Of a stretch of 43,025 nt of DNA, positions 9,850-22,120 are shown in pieces. The DNA comes from Cristatella mucedo (Eukaryota; Bryozoa; Phylactolaemata; Cristatellidae). Location of the stretch: assembly GCA_009760855.2 (NCBI GenBank), contig WPIO01000454.1:1-43025 (forward strand), read 5' to 3'. The translations under genes and the position numbers were made by a program. The notes under the pieces were generated by a model. That model saw nothing but the letters and a program-made list of their open reading frames with translations. It was not told the origin of the DNA and did not search any database. Within the stretch, counting starts at the first letter, position 1. Every line of letters begins with the position of its first letter.

Positions 9850-10025
9850 ATAAAAATTAAATAGCTGATTTAGAAGCTTCTTTTGTCTAGCGGCAGAAGA
9901 GGCTTTGAGGTCATCACCATCATGTGCAGCAGCAATAAAGGATCAACAATCACAAGATTCGAACTAACAGCTTTGGGACCAAAGTCGTGGTAAACCACCG
10001 CCCTACATAAAGTGTTATCATGGAT
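9850..10025 (-). mobile_element. tRNA-derived SINE, family 1, copy 3
   Basis: The tail (AGCTGATTTAGAAGCTTC on the plus strand) and the tRNA-like head are present, but the head is more decayed. Box B reads as GTTCGAATCT on the minus strand and box A is hardly recognisable. This is probably an older copy. Confidence 0.65.
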
Positions 10026-12838
10026 ATTCGAAGCAAACGCTATCTTGATTCTCTGTGACGACATTAACTTTGTTCTTTCAAGGAATTACCTTAAAATTAC
10101 TGATAAACTCAGTAGAGAAGTGGTTATCTCTCCTCTATTACCTACCATGTTTGGCCCATCGGCTGAGGAGCTCGGCCAGAGCAAGATATAGGTAAATGTA
10201 TCCTTTAGACCATATTGTTTATTTGTCGCCCCTAACTAATGTAATGTGCCTGAAAAGAGACGAGACTTTATTAAGATGGTGGGCGATCAAATTATACACC
10301 GATGGAGGAATACAATATTGCAATGACTGACGTGCCTGCTAGGTAAGGTTCCATCACTCTCCTTGCAGTATGTCCTCATTATGAGTGTGGTTTCCTAGAT
10401 ATCGTTTAGATAGTTTAAATTCGATGAAATTGAATACACCACTATGTGTTGGCATCGCAAGGGTCAGCTTTATTAGAAACAAATTAGAATAAATCTATTA
10501 TTTTGAGACAGTTATTCTTTCATGTTCATAAAGTAACGAGAGCACTTGAATAGGTTATGCCGAGTCTCAAAAATACTTTGCAAAACCATTCCCGATTAAT
10601 TTACAGAAGTGCCTAGTCATGCTAGATAATAAATTGAGATCACAGTCTGAGTGCTTCCTTCACACCATGTATTGAGCACCAAGTAAGAGCTTGTTCTCTC
10701 ACAGCCTATGTAAAATCATGTATCAAGTCAGTAAAAACATTATAAAATTACACACATGTTGAATGTACTACAGTAACTTGAAGCTGCTCTAATATATCCA
10801 AGTAACCGGTTGCATGCTTTATGGGACGTTTCTATGCTTTGTAAGCTTATAAGAACGAGAAAACTATTCAACCTAGCTTTATTGCTAGACACATCCACCG
10901 ATATGAAGGCCCGAATGCTGGCCGCCGACTGAGCTGACGTGACTCTCAGCATGCAGTTGTGTCCGAAAATAAGTGTAGTGTTGTTGCCAGCCGAGTCACT
11001 ACGTCCTCAGCTACTTGCGTCTCTTCGAACGAAAGAGAGACTCCGGCGATGCCAGAGATCGAGTCCAAGACTGAGGGAGCTATAAAAATGTGCTACAATT
11101 ATTGCAGCGAAGGTACCAAAATTCGACCAGCCGCACAGTTGTACCAGTGTTAAGCTCAGCCTGATAGCTGCAGTTAATATACTTCGGTGAAGTGATTTTG
11201 TGTCTCCTGACGGCCTTTATTTTCTGAGCGGGCGCATCGAACTCATCGAGCTCAGCAGAACAAGATCTATCGTCACTGCCATTGTCATCAGAGATTACGT
11301 TAGAACAACCTCCAAAGACTGAGTTAGAACCTCCACTTCATAGTAAATTTGTAGCTTATCACTTGGAGCTGCCCAAACGCGCATTGCAGAATTAGGATTT
11401 TCTCCTCGTCTATTTTGATTCCTCCAAAATTTGCAAATTAGCTGCATGGGAGAAAACTATAAGAGTCATTTTGTCTATAGTGTCTATAATTGGTTTTCAA
11501 TAACATATCAATTCTTTCCACACAAACGCAGTAACGGCAACAGTAGGAGACACGTGTATGTTAACAGCAGCCATTTAAATGCTGTTGCCTGAAATGGTCA
11601 GCTGTTTCATTTCGGCCACTAAATGGAGATACCCATAATTAAACGCGTTGAGTTCCAGCTGTGGAAATAAGATGGGCTATTGCTGTCAACGTATCTACCT
11701 TTGCATCTTGTATAGTAAAAGAACCAATTCCAGGCTGCTGTCATACTTGAGGTTATTATTGAGAAATACATTTATTCAAAAAGAAAGTTACACAAACTTG
11801 CACAAAGCTGAACTAGAAAGCTTACGATAGCAATAGCATAAAGAACCTGCCAAAGAAACAATGTTGACAGAGCGCTCTCCGATGAGCACATTTTTTAGCA
11901 ACGTTTAAAGTCGTTTCATCTTAAGAACTCCTCTATAGTCATGGTTTTCTCTTACCACTGTCAGAGATCCTGTACAGTCGCGTTAGTGAAATATACATGT
12001 AAATGTTTCGTATGATATGATGAATGCATTTCAAGTAATCTTGAAGTTCAGCTTAATAAGGGCTTCATTAAAATAAAAGGTTACACTGCTCGTATGTGCT
12101 CAGTCAGTATAGGTTTGGTGATTTATTTTAACTAAAATACAAGCTAACTTACTTCTCTGCAAGCTTGGTTCCTCACGTTACGTTGTATTCCCTGAGCAAA
12201 TGCCTAGTAGACCAGCAGTGGTCCAGGTTACAGCTAAGACCTCTAAGATTATATTTGCTTAGTATTGCAAGTACAGCCTGCCAATTGACATCATTTCCAT
12301 TTGCCGATTATCCTGACAGCTGGCCAAGATTCCATCGTTTGCTCTTACATTAAGTTGACCTAGGTATCAAATCACAATTGCATGCATTGTGATAAATCAA
12401 TACCGATCGTAATAATTTAAGCCTATGCAAAATTCCTAAAGAGAGATAAGGCAGTGCTAGGCTGCCAATTTCCTAGAATTCCCCGTGGCCTTTGACTTAT
12501 AACCAACAACTCACTAAATTCTGATTGAGCCGGAGGTAATTATAAGGGCTACCCAAAAATAGCAGTACAGCTTATACTGATAGCAGTGTAGATGTGAATT
12601 TAGAAAATTTGAATGTATTACTCCCGCCTATGCGTAACTAAAAAAACTGAAGCCATTACTGATTGTGTCTCTTATTTTTTGCAAACATGGTTTGGCTGCC
12701 ACTGCTTTACTGATTTGGGTCACCAGTAAGCACTTAAGAGATTCCCAGATTTGTCTTGTAGGTGAGTGACGCATATCACTTTCACCTTGCAAATCTTTCT
12801 AATTGCCTTTTCAGCTCGCGGGTGCAGGGTTCATCATG
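10026..12838. other. Stretch without recognisable genes
   Basis: The open frames (up to 70 codons) have no recognisable features. A TATA-like GCTATAAAAA occurs at 11081-11095 on the plus strand, but no CCAAT box or plausible first exon accompanies it. Confidence 0.45.
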
Positions 12839-13500
12839 ATTCATAATAATAAAATTGATAATAATTCACTTGATAAAGCGCCCTCAGAGAACTAAATATC
12901 TTTCTAGGCGCTTTACATTTGCTGCAAGGATCGCGATCGAATGGTGAGTGGTATCATGCTTGATAAACAGCATGCATGGTATTGTTAGGTTCTATTCTGA
13001 ATGCAGTGTCAGCACGAATTGACACACAAAGAACGAATCAAACGGACCCACCAAAAGCTGTCATAAATAGGGGAGTTTTTTATTTCTTTTTTAATTTGGT
13101 CAAGTAAGGGGATGTCGTGATGCACGTCGGGTGTGAGTTCCAGGCTTAGGAAGCATACGAACTCAATGCACGGTCTGCAAAGGACATGAGGTTCGTACCA
13201 GGTATTGGTAAACAGTGAGTTTCCAAAAAGCGGGTGGTGCGATGCTTGGCCTGGTGGTGGAGTAGATCTGATAGGTAGGCCTGAGCCAAAGAATGAAGAG
13301 ATCAAAAAGTAAGCGACAAAGCCTTGTAGTCGATCCGTGGCTCGACTAGTATCCAGTTCAAGTCCGTGAGAAGCTGTGTGTGGTGGCAACTGCGTCGCTC
13401 ACGACCGATGAGCCTAGCTACAGAGTTTGGTGCCAGCTGTAAGCACCTCATTGCACGTGCCAGTACGTCAGCAAGCAGTGAGTTACAGAAGTTCAGCCAT
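12839..13500 (-). mobile_element. LINE-A 3' fragment
   Basis: It starts (3' end) with an AATAAT tail and the hairpin (about 12874-12915), includes the 3' UTR, and contains the C-terminal coding block. On the minus strand the translation recovers scattered pieces such as ARAMRCLQLAPNSVARLIG and TDLNWILVEPRIDYK. It is 5'-truncated near 13495. It lies in the same direction as, and only about 100 bp from, the long copy at 13600. Confidence 0.8.
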
Positions 13501-13635
13501 TTTCCCAGACTTCTCTGGCTAGCCCTGATTCTCCTGGCTAGCAAACCTACGAAGTGCCACTGCAGAGCATGATCCTGTAATTACCAACTGCCAGTGAAAG
13601 TATAACCCCATAATAATAATAACAATGCACTTGAT

Positions 13636-13675
13636 AAAGCGCCCTCAGAGAACTCAATCTCTTCCAAGGCGCTTT
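13636..13675 (-). other. LINE-A 3'-terminal RNA hairpin
   Basis: The arms AAAGCGCC (13675-13668 on the minus strand) and GGCGCTTT (13643-13636) are exactly complementary, and an inner AGAGA/TCTCT pairing extends the stem. It lies just before the microsatellite tail, where CR1/L2-type elements are thought to be recognised by their own polymerase. The same structure is seen in other copies. Confidence 0.65.
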
Positions 13676-14526
13676 ACATTTGCTGCAAAGGATCGCGATT
13701 GAATGGTGAGTAATATGATTGATAAACAACATGAACAACGTGGTTAGGGGTAACATGCACAGGGTCAGCATGCAAATTTGGTTAGTGGCAGCGTGCTTAG
13801 TGTCAGAATGCGTAAGCACATGAACGGCGAATCACAGGGACCCAATAAATTCTGTCCTAAATAGGTGTGTTTTCAAGTTCTTTTTAAAAGTGGTCAGGTC
13901 AGGGGATGTTCTGAAGCTATTCGGGAGGAAGTTCCAGGCTTTGGGAGCAGACGAAGTAAATGCACGGTCTCCAAAGATTTGAGATTTGTACGCAGTATTT
14001 GTAAACAGTTGGATTCCGAAAAGCGGGTGGTACGATGCTTGGCTTGGTGGGGGAGTGGATCTGAGAGATAGGCTGGAGCCAAAGAATGAAGTGACCTAAA
14101 AGTGAACGACAAAACTTTGAAGTAGGTCTGTTGCTTGACTGGTAGCCAGTGCAGGTCGGCGAAAAGTGGTGTGATGTGGCACCTGCGACGTTCACGACAG
14201 CCAAGCTTAGCTGCCGAGCTTCGCACAAGCTGTAATCACCTGATTGTACGTGCCGGTCGGCCAGTAAGCAGCAAGTTATAGAAATCAAGTGGGGATGTCT
14301 CAAATGCATGGACCAATTTAGATGTGGTATCCTTATCTAAACAAGCCCGAATTTTAGAAATGTTATGAAGCTGAAAATAGGCAGATTTGACTGTGGAGCT
14401 GATATGGTCGACTACCAAAAGCTTGCTTTGGAATATGGCACATAGATTTCGAGCTGATTTAACAGGAGATATGCTGGCAGAGCCAATTTTGAGCGTCAAC
14501 CTTTCCAATTTGTGAATCACACTGGG

Positions 14527-15186
14527 TTAGCCCATAACTAGTAAGTTAGTTTTATCATCGTTTAGTTTCAGAAAATTTGCTGCCATCCATTTGTGGATGT
14601 CATCAATACACGCAGCACATGAGTTGAGAGAATTCGAGGTGCTCGAAGGCTGGGAGGAATCATAGCTAAGGTACAACTGAGTGTCATCCGCATAGAAGCA
14701 AAAGCCAAGAATGTGCTTGGCAATCACATCAGCAAGAGGGAGAGTATAAAGCGTAAATAGAAACGGACATAGCACGAAGCCCTGAGATACCCCATATTTC
14801 AGATGAACCTCGGATGATCTTTGTCCATTCACGTCAATACTCTGGAGCCTCCCACTGAGATATGATCTGAACCATTGTAGAGCAATGCCAGTGGTGCCCA
14901 GGTGAGATAAGAGGCGCTCTGAAACAATTTTTAGATTGATAGTATCAAAAGCTGCCCAAAGATTGAGCAAAACAAGAAGAGACACTCTACCTTTGTCTGC
15001 ATTCCTAAGTAGGTCGTTGTACACCCTAAGCAATGCTGACTCTTTGGAGTGATTAGCTCTTAAGCGAGACTGGAACTTACTAGCAAGATTTGAGGTTTCA
15101 ATATTTGAGTTCAGCTGGTCAGCCACGACCCGTTCCAGCGTCTTTGATAGAAATGGTAGAAGGGAGACTGGGCAGTAGTTGCTCAA
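14527..15186 (-). pseudogene. LINE-A reverse transcriptase domain
   Basis: An open frame of about 219 codons contains the canonical order of RT blocks: NYCPVSLLPFLSKTLERVV, a QSRLRANHS block, LLNLWAAFDTINLK, WFRSYLSGRLQSIDVNGQRS, the GVPQG motif altered to GVSQG, FYADDTQLYL with the catalytic Y-A-D-D, and WMAANFLKLNDDKTNLLVMG. Changes of usually fixed residues (DLSAAFDTIDH to NLWAAFDTINL, PQG to SQG) agree with loss of function. Coding similarity continues on both sides in other frames, so the frame is part of a decayed polyprotein. Confidence 0.8.
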
Positions 15187-15623
15187 GTTCTCTTGGTCTA
15201 GTGTCGCTTTCTTGAGAATTGGCCTGACTACAGCATTTTTAAAGGTGCTGGGACATGACCTGAGGCTAATGACATATAATGATGGTAGTTATGCATTGCA
15301 GCAGCAGATCAATGCAACGTAGGAGCAGGACATATGGAATAGGGTCCAGAGGACTTGTTCTTCTTTGATTGGGATATGAACTTTAAGAAGAGATCATCAG
15401 TAACCTGCTTAAATGCAGACATTGAGGAGCAGCCGGGAATCGGGGAGCAGCTTTCTAGTGGGGATTTTCTCATCGCAGGGATGGAATCCCTGAGCTTTTC
15501 CATCTTCTGCACAAAGAATCGAGAGAAGCGATCGGCTAGATCATCACAAGGATCATCAGGTAATGAGCTAATCTGGGAGCGGTTGAGGAGATCGTTGATC
15601 GTCTATATCAGCAATTTTTTATT

Positions 15624-16801
15624 TTAAATCTGTGATTCAACAATATTTTTATAAAAGCTAGACTTGGCCTTTGCTGGAATCGATTGGTACGACCTACAGT
15701 AGTCTTCGTATGCCTGTCGATAGACAGTCAGTCCATATCTTTTGTATACTCTTTCAAGCTTTCGTTTAGTAGACCTGGCTTGTTTATCGTCTGTGGCAAA
15801 CCATAGGCCATCTGGGCGGGGGCGCACCGTGCACTTTGTCAGAGGTGCAAACTCGTCGAGCCTGTCAGCTAATGCCGTGTTGTAGCTCTCTATCAATGAT
15901 GACAGATTGGAGGGAGGATTGAGCAGTAGAGTCGAAGCAGATTTTCTTGCACGGACAGCATCTATGTCGAGGGTCTTGAGGTTTCGCGATTCACAGGTTA
16001 TTTTAGAGATGGAGGTGGGCACACATTGTTGATTGAATGAGATCTGCATGTGGTCAGATAGGCAGGATATGGTAATAATTGGTGATGACAAAGTGCCGTT
16101 GTATGAGATAATCTGGTCGAGTGTGACCCTTGATGTTTGTAGGGCCATACACATGAGCCACAAGAGACAATGAGTCAGTCAATGCACGAAATTCAGTGCT
16201 TAAAGTGTCTGATAAGTTATCAAGGTGAACGCTGAAATCCCCCATAACAAGAAAGAATCGATTTCTTGCACACTAAATCGAAAGGAAATCGGAGAAATCT
16301 GAGATAAAGGAGGATTTGGTACCTGGTGGGCGATAGACTACTGCCACTATCGGTAGCTTGCGTTCGGGTGAGACCAAGACAATTAATTCAAAAGATTGCT
16401 TCGAGGGTACTGCAAATGGCTTGAAGTTGAATTTTGAGCGCACGATAACAGCAACTCCACCTTCAGTTCATGGCCTCCCCACTACAGATGTTCTGAAAGC
16501 AGCAGTATAAAAGTCGAATTCTCGGCTGATTTTTGAGAATATGCGACACTACTGTGGCGCATCTGGATGATGGAGCTGCACAAGCTGAACTGCCTGTGTC
16601 CCAGGTAGCTTGGTCTGTAATTATTCGAAGGTTCAAGTTGGTAACGAAATCTCCAGTGCTGGCATGTGCCAGAGCACGTGCCAGAGCCTGTGCCTTGACT
16701 TGCAGAGGCCAACTAGCTATCTTGCTTGATGTGGTCGCAAGTGCTTCAGTAGGCCCGGTTTGATGAGGTGTGCTGATGTTTTTAATAAGACGAACCAGCA
16801 A
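15624..16801 (-). pseudogene. LINE-A endonuclease domain and linker (frame-broken)
   Basis: Three overlapping minus-strand frames together resemble the endonuclease of CR1/L2 elements. At 16801-16590 a segment reads DFVTNLNLRIITDQATW, where the family normally has an ITETW-like motif. At 16480-16310 it reads GGVAVIVR and then VVYRPPGTKSSF. At 16245-16054 it reads MGDFSVHLDN and GPTNIKGHT, close to the usual GDFN and THxxGHxLD motifs. The Asp of the last motif is displaced (HTRPDYLI). The linker before RT (16163-15624) is open for 179 codons and ends FYKNIVESQI. The frame changes show it is inactive. Confidence 0.65.
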
Positions 16802-17187
16802 TTTTGTGCTGAACCATTAGTCCTTCAGCTTGCTCTCGCGAGGCACATTCTGGAACTGCTTGATTAACTTCAGATTGTCCAAGTAAAACTACTAGGATCA
16901 TTCCACCATCCTTCCAGTCACATATACTACCGCAGGCGTGACCATTACCGAATACACATAGGGTCAGAACACACAAAAACCCTGACTGCTGACAGTTAGG
17001 CTGCCACTGACTATGCTCCAGTGGACTACCAAAACTTCCTGCCGTCCATGAAAAGCTAACAAAACTGAGGGACAGTTTCTCTGAAGCTCGTCTAATAAGA
17101 CCATTTGACAGATTGTAATTGCAAGACAACCGCACTACTCGATAACTGCCGTTGAGACCATCCGTGAAACAACACTCCACCAGTAGA

Positions 17188-17335
17188 TAATAATATTAAT
17201 ATAATTTATTTGTATAGTGCCCTACTAGAACGTAGTCACTTCGCCTATGCCACGGGGCTCGGGCCCAAGACCTCACCCAGACCTTGTTCAGGCGAGCAGC
17301 TTAACCATTTAATGCTGTCTGGTATGGCTAAGAAG
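17188..17335 (-). mobile_element. tRNA-derived SINE, family 2, with LINE-type tail
   Basis: On the minus strand the head shows a box A-like TGGTTAAGCTGCTCGCC and a box B-like segment ending GGGCCCGAGCCCC. It is followed by a tail GGGCACTATACAAATAAATT that runs into AT/TTA repeats. Such 'tATAAAT...ATTATT' tails are common in SINEs mobilised by L2/CR1-like LINEs. This is the only copy in the window, so the family assignment is less secure than for family 1. Confidence 0.55.
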
Positions 17336-17895
17336 GAAACTTGTTGATAGCCAGGAGAGTGAACAAAACTAACTTGCTATCTACGAACGCGATTTTTTGG
17401 TTAGTAAAACTATCACAGTAGATATCACAAGGCTGGCCTTATGGCAGCCCATGTGTGCAATCAACGGCAACACACAGCAGTGTATCCACAATGGCGAAGC
17501 TCTTGTAGCCTAAGGGTAAAGGTTACAGTTAAGGTTGGAAGCCGGTATGTCGAGCCCTAAAACTCTGTATTTAAACCTCAGAAGCGAAAGAGGGTAGAAC
17601 TTACACGTAGGAGCAGTAGATGACATCAGCATAAGTCTTTAACATTTGACATCTATGCTAAACATCTACATCAGACATCAATCAAAGCACGTCAAATCAA
17701 GGCTGAAGCCCAGAACCCTCTTAAACTTGCCAATTTACTCTTAAATAGTCCGAATGAAGCCATTGGAGGATTGCACTCCATATAACTAAACATCAACGTC
17801 TTCCTGATGCTGAATGTACAGCATATGTTCATAGGCAACATTGCTTCCAATAACAAAGATTAGAATAAGCCTTTTTATGATTATGAATACGCCTT
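17336..17895. other. Stretch without recognisable genes
   Basis: No feature recognised. Confidence 0.45.
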
Positions 17896-18663
17896 TTATT
17901 GCACATTCTGGTAGGGCAGTAAGCAGTGAGTTGCGGAAGTCGAGAGGGTTTGTCACGAATGCATGGACCAACTTAGACGTGGTATCCTTATCTAATCAAG
18001 CACGAATTTTAGCAATGTTATGAAGCTGAAAATAGGCAGAGTTGACTGTGGAGCTGATATGGTCGTCTAACGAGAGGTCGCTTTGGAATATGACACCTAG
18101 ATTTCGAGCTGATTCCACAGGAGATATGCTGGCAGAGCCAATTTTGAGAGACAGTCTTTCCAATCTCTGAATCACACTGGGTTGCCCATAACTAATAAGT
18201 TAGTTTTGTCATCGTTTAGTTTTAGAAAATTTGCTGCCATCCATTTGCGGATGTCATCAATGCATGCAGCAAGTGAGTTGAGAGAATTTGAGTTGCTCGA
18301 AGGCTGGGAGGGATCGAAGCAAAGATACAACTGAGTGTCATTCGTATTGAAGTGAAAGCCTAGATTGTGCTTGACAATCACATCAGCAAGAGTGAGAGTA
18401 TAAACCGTGAAAAGAACCGGACCTAGCACGGAGCCCTCAGGTACTCCATATTTCAGAGGTAGTTCAGATGATCTTCGTCCATTCACGTCAATACTCTGGA
18501 GTCTCCCACTGAGATAGGACCTGAACCACTGCAGAGCAGTGCCAGTGATGCCCAGTCGAGATGTGAGGCTCTCAAGAAGAACTGTGTGATCGATAGTATC
18601 AAAAGCTGCAGAAAGATCGAGCAAAACAAGCAGAGACACTCTACCCATGTCTGCATTCCTAAT
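17896..18663 (-). mobile_element. LINE-A internal fragment
   Basis: It spans RT to the C-terminal block, from the DLSAAFDTIDH motif (near 18610) to the LTALPECAI segment (near 17900). The RT frame at 18172-18687 is open for 171 codons with GVPEGSVLGPVLF (Gln to Glu in PQG). The Y-A-D-D box is changed to N-T-N-D, so it is catalytically dead. Unlike most LINE copies, it lacks the 3' end, which implies a later deletion or rearrangement on the left. Confidence 0.8.
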
Positions 18664-20655
18664 AGCCGCCATTCTGCACATGCACACTAGTCAAGACTTT
18701 CACAGCTATTGGGACTGTATTTTACATTGAGAAGTGAACTGTATGGTAACTACCACATTATTGATAATCCAAGCAGTTATTGCCGCCACAGTCACAGCTG
18801 GGATGAGGTCGTTTGATGGCCAAGGAAGGGGGAAGGAGTATAATGGCTAAGTGCTGTGAGGGATGACTAAATGGCCTAATAGCACTGGGACCGGATCCTA
18901 TGACAGTTCAGTGTGTAAGCAGCCGTTGGCTATCGAGTGGAGGGTGTTTGGACATTGACTTTCTTAAGATGACTAGTCATTCTGGTGCACATGCCTGTGT
19001 TGGGGGCATCTTTGGGGTCATCTTTTTATCGCAAACTGCCACCAGCTGTCTGGTAGTTTTTGGGACAAACCATGGCTCGACAGTGCAAAGATAACCCATG
19101 CAAGGAATATTAAAGCTCCGTAGGTGTATGCAAGCTGGGACAGGGGGCTAGATAACTCAACACAGGCAACTGTCTGGAATGCATATGCTGGGCTCGGCCA
19201 CACAGAGTGATGTGGCTCGCTAACTTTGTTATGATGAGAAGGGCTGTCACAACCATTGTCCAGGCTAACGACACTCCACTTAGATGGTGCTCAGCAATCC
19301 TCTGCTCGATTCAAATAAGAGGGACCTCCCGCTCTTGCCCTGAGGCGATGCGACCGTCACCTTCTTTGAATAGATACTAGAACAGGACCCGAAAGCTCAG
19401 ACGAACTAAGGGTGGCTCGTAAAAAGGGTACAGAGCCAGGGCAAGGAGCCAAATCGGAGAGAGCATAGAGTTGCAAGCTTTAATGCAACTCTGGCACTGG
19501 ACGTTTTACCGAAAAGAAATTGAAAGACCGGTAAAATTGTAATTACCCAACTGGACACAGCAAAATGTACCTGTGCATAGGCTTATTTGGTGCAACAAAA
19601 TTGGATAGACGTCGTTGCCGACATTCTGGACGTTATATTTAAGAAATCTGCCCGAGGAAGCAGCGCATGCACAATGTTTACCCTCAGATGACACAGACGA
19701 GGTAGAAGCCGGTCTTGGTCTGGGCGAGCACAATCGGTACAGGCATCGAGCTGCTTCATTCTACAGGCGATCCTACAAAACTTCTTTTTGGTGCTCTGCC
19801 TAAGGTTCTGCAAAGCTACACAAAGTAAACACTCACTGCGTTTTCAAATGTGACTATTAAATAAATTGATAGCTGTGTACTTGGGCAGGAGTGCATCGAT
19901 CATCGTTCATGTTGCTAGCCAAAGCCTATCCCAGGTGAGCTCAATAATTTGTAAAAGCATCTAGCAAATTCTGCATTACCTAATAGCGGATTTTACTTCT
20001 GTCAGGCTCAACTGCGATTGGGGGATTATCTGGTCATGGGTAACGTGAAGGGGGCCATGTGATTGAGCTAAATGTCTAAGGACTCCCTAGATAGCCAAAA
20101 TACTCACCCTAAGTAAGATTGAACATTATATAAAGTCGAATATTCATCAATTGTTTTGGAAAGCTTTCATTGCAGTCAAGTTGACCATACATCCGGAATT
20201 CAAATTCCGTGAAAATTTACTTGTGCATGTAAAAAAAGACTTGGTTTCTAGTAATCTCAGAAAAAGTGAAGCATGCCATATGCGGTCTTATTCATACTTG
20301 CAGTATTTAAAGTGGTGATGACAGCAAACATACATTAACTTTGTACGAGCAAAGGCCCAGATGAGACTAAAAAATGCTTCAAATTATTTTCGAATATTGA
20401 CTTGTGAATCCCGGAGTCTGCGAGGACGGTAATTGCGTTTATTTAATGGAATTTTGTCAATTAGAATCAATTAGGAATCCGATTTGCTACGTGCCTTCAG
20501 TGCCGGAGCATCTGTTGCTGTGAATGCAACGACGCTCTTTAGTTACTTGACCCCCGACTTCGCAAGCATCGCTCTAGCATGAGATTAGCTTCAACGCCTC
20601 AATGTGCGTTTTGCCAATGCATTTGCCTTACTGTCTCTGTGCAGTGCATCCTCAT
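18664..20655. other. Stretch without recognisable genes
   Basis: It is somewhat GC-richer at 18780-19460 than around it. Open frames reach about 76 codons on both strands at 19506-19813, without a recognisable domain. No repeat shared with the window was found. Confidence 0.45.
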
Positions 20656-20835
20656 TTCTTTGACGACGTCCCATCATTCAGGATGGTGGTCGCTTTTCAC
20701 TACCTCTGGAGCGTTGTCGTGGGTTCTAATCCTGCAATGGGTGATCCTGCTTTGCCACTGCAAATGGTATCGATAGACATCCAGCTCTTCTGTTGCTAAA
20801 CAAAAGAGGCTATTAAATAAGCTAGTATTTTGATT
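20656..20835 (+). mobile_element. tRNA-derived SINE, family 1, copy 4
   Basis: This is the only plus-strand copy. A decayed tRNA-like head has box B as GGTTCTAATCC (20724-20734), followed by GATCCTGCTTTGCCACTGCA and the tail CTCTTCTGTTGCTAAAC, then TTAAATAAGCTAG. It matches the reverse complement of 1945-2125 along its length. Confidence 0.75.
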
Positions 20836-21734
20836 TGAATATTAAAATATTTCTGGACGTGCCTGTAATCTCATAATCGTATGAGGTTCACTTGGCATCT
20901 TCTTGGACAAGCGTTGGTGTGATATGTAAAGCACCAATGTCCGACGAGGTATAGTTTTGTGCTTCCAGTGAAAGACAGTCAACTTCATTATTCTATGCTG
21001 ACTACACTCTTTGCTGTGGCAAGGCAATGTTCTACAGTGTGTGCAAGTACGTGTACTGGCGAGGGAAACCGTGTATTTGGTGCCATCAGTTACCTTGGCT
21101 GATTCTGCTGTAGTTTCAGTTACATGCAATTTGTACACTTGGTTGTAAGTTTAAGTACCCACCAAAGTGCCCGCTACGATTGCCTCGGCGAACAAGCCAC
21201 CATGGTCGGCTAATTCCAAACGGACAGACAAAATTGCCACCGGCGATTAGAAGCCAATTACGATAAGGAAAAGGCCACTTCGCAAGGTCAGCAGCTTTGA
21301 TGCAATCATATGCAGCTGCCTTTTAAAATTTTCGTCTTTTTTAACAGCAGAGTACTCTTGCAGTTGGAATTTATATTGTAGTTATTGTATAATTGTTATA
21401 ATTATTATATATAGCAGATATGATTATGTAATTTTGGCAATTGTAAGGCACCCAGTAGCTTTAGAAGGCAGCTCTACAGGCTTTCAGATTTAGATTTTAC
21501 AGATGTTCGGAGTCATAAATTCCAATACCAAGTATTCCAAGTAGTAAATTCCAGGTGGAGTCGGTAATTTGGAGCCCCTGTGAAGACAAAGTTGTATGCT
21601 GTATTCGTGCTTTTAGCTTTCGAATAGCTCAGTCTAATCCGGCTGTAGAAAAGCAAGGAATGAAATAAAAGTTCACCGTTTATTCGTAAAAGTTAACCGT
21701 CAAAATTAATTCAGCATCGTTAAATAGAAGTTTG

Positions 21735-22120
21735 CTGCCTCAGTGCCCGGCCCTGCTCGTGGTGTCGCCGCGTCGCCTAGTTGTGCAACTGCGTCGTCTG
21801 TAGTCCATTCGGTCGTAGGGAGCGGCTGCAGCGGCGTATTCTCCGGCCACTAGCCTTTGCACGACGGGTGACCACGGATGAACGTTTCACGAGCGCAGCA
21901 CTGGCACAAGCGAAAGCACGGCTACTGGGAAGTGCGATGCTTGGGAAACGTTGTGCAGCTAAACTGCGTCCCCCAGCTCTACTTAGGCCTCTTCAGGAAA
22001 GAATGTACATAAATCGTGTCGCTGCGTCGTGCACCGTCGATTCTCGGCGACCGCCCGTAGCCACCTAGTGCATGTGCTGCTATAAAGGGCGAGAATTTTT
22101 GCGAACCTTCGAGTTAGCAC
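21735..22120 (+). promoter_or_regulatory. GC-richer, CpG-bearing patch ending in a TATA-like box
   Basis: The patch is clearly richer in G, C and CpG than its surroundings. It is open for about 95 codons (21781-22068), but that frame lacks an ATG start and any known domain. At 22079-22092 it carries GCTATAAAGGGCGAG, a good TATA-box match, followed by a pyrimidine-rich stretch. It could be a promoter, the edge of an unrecognised LTR, or a chance combination. Confidence 0.25.

Larger units (their letters stand above)
13600..16810 (-). mobile_element. LINE-A non-LTR retrotransposon, most complete copy
   Basis: Reading from the 5' side (right) there is an apurinic-type endonuclease, a linker, reverse transcriptase, a C-terminal block, a 3' UTR with terminal hairpin (13675-13636) and an ATT-type tail near 13605. 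The 5' limit is uncertain. Coding similarity is visible to about 16801, and the frame at 16782-17180 could be further LINE sequence or host DNA. No LTRs or integrase were seen. The copy has multiple stops and frame breaks and cannot be active. It is the reference used here to place all other LINE-A pieces. Confidence 0.85.

Noticed and set aside
11081-11153. TATA-like GCTATAAAAA as a promoter
   Set aside because: No CCAAT or other upstream element and no plausible first exon downstream.
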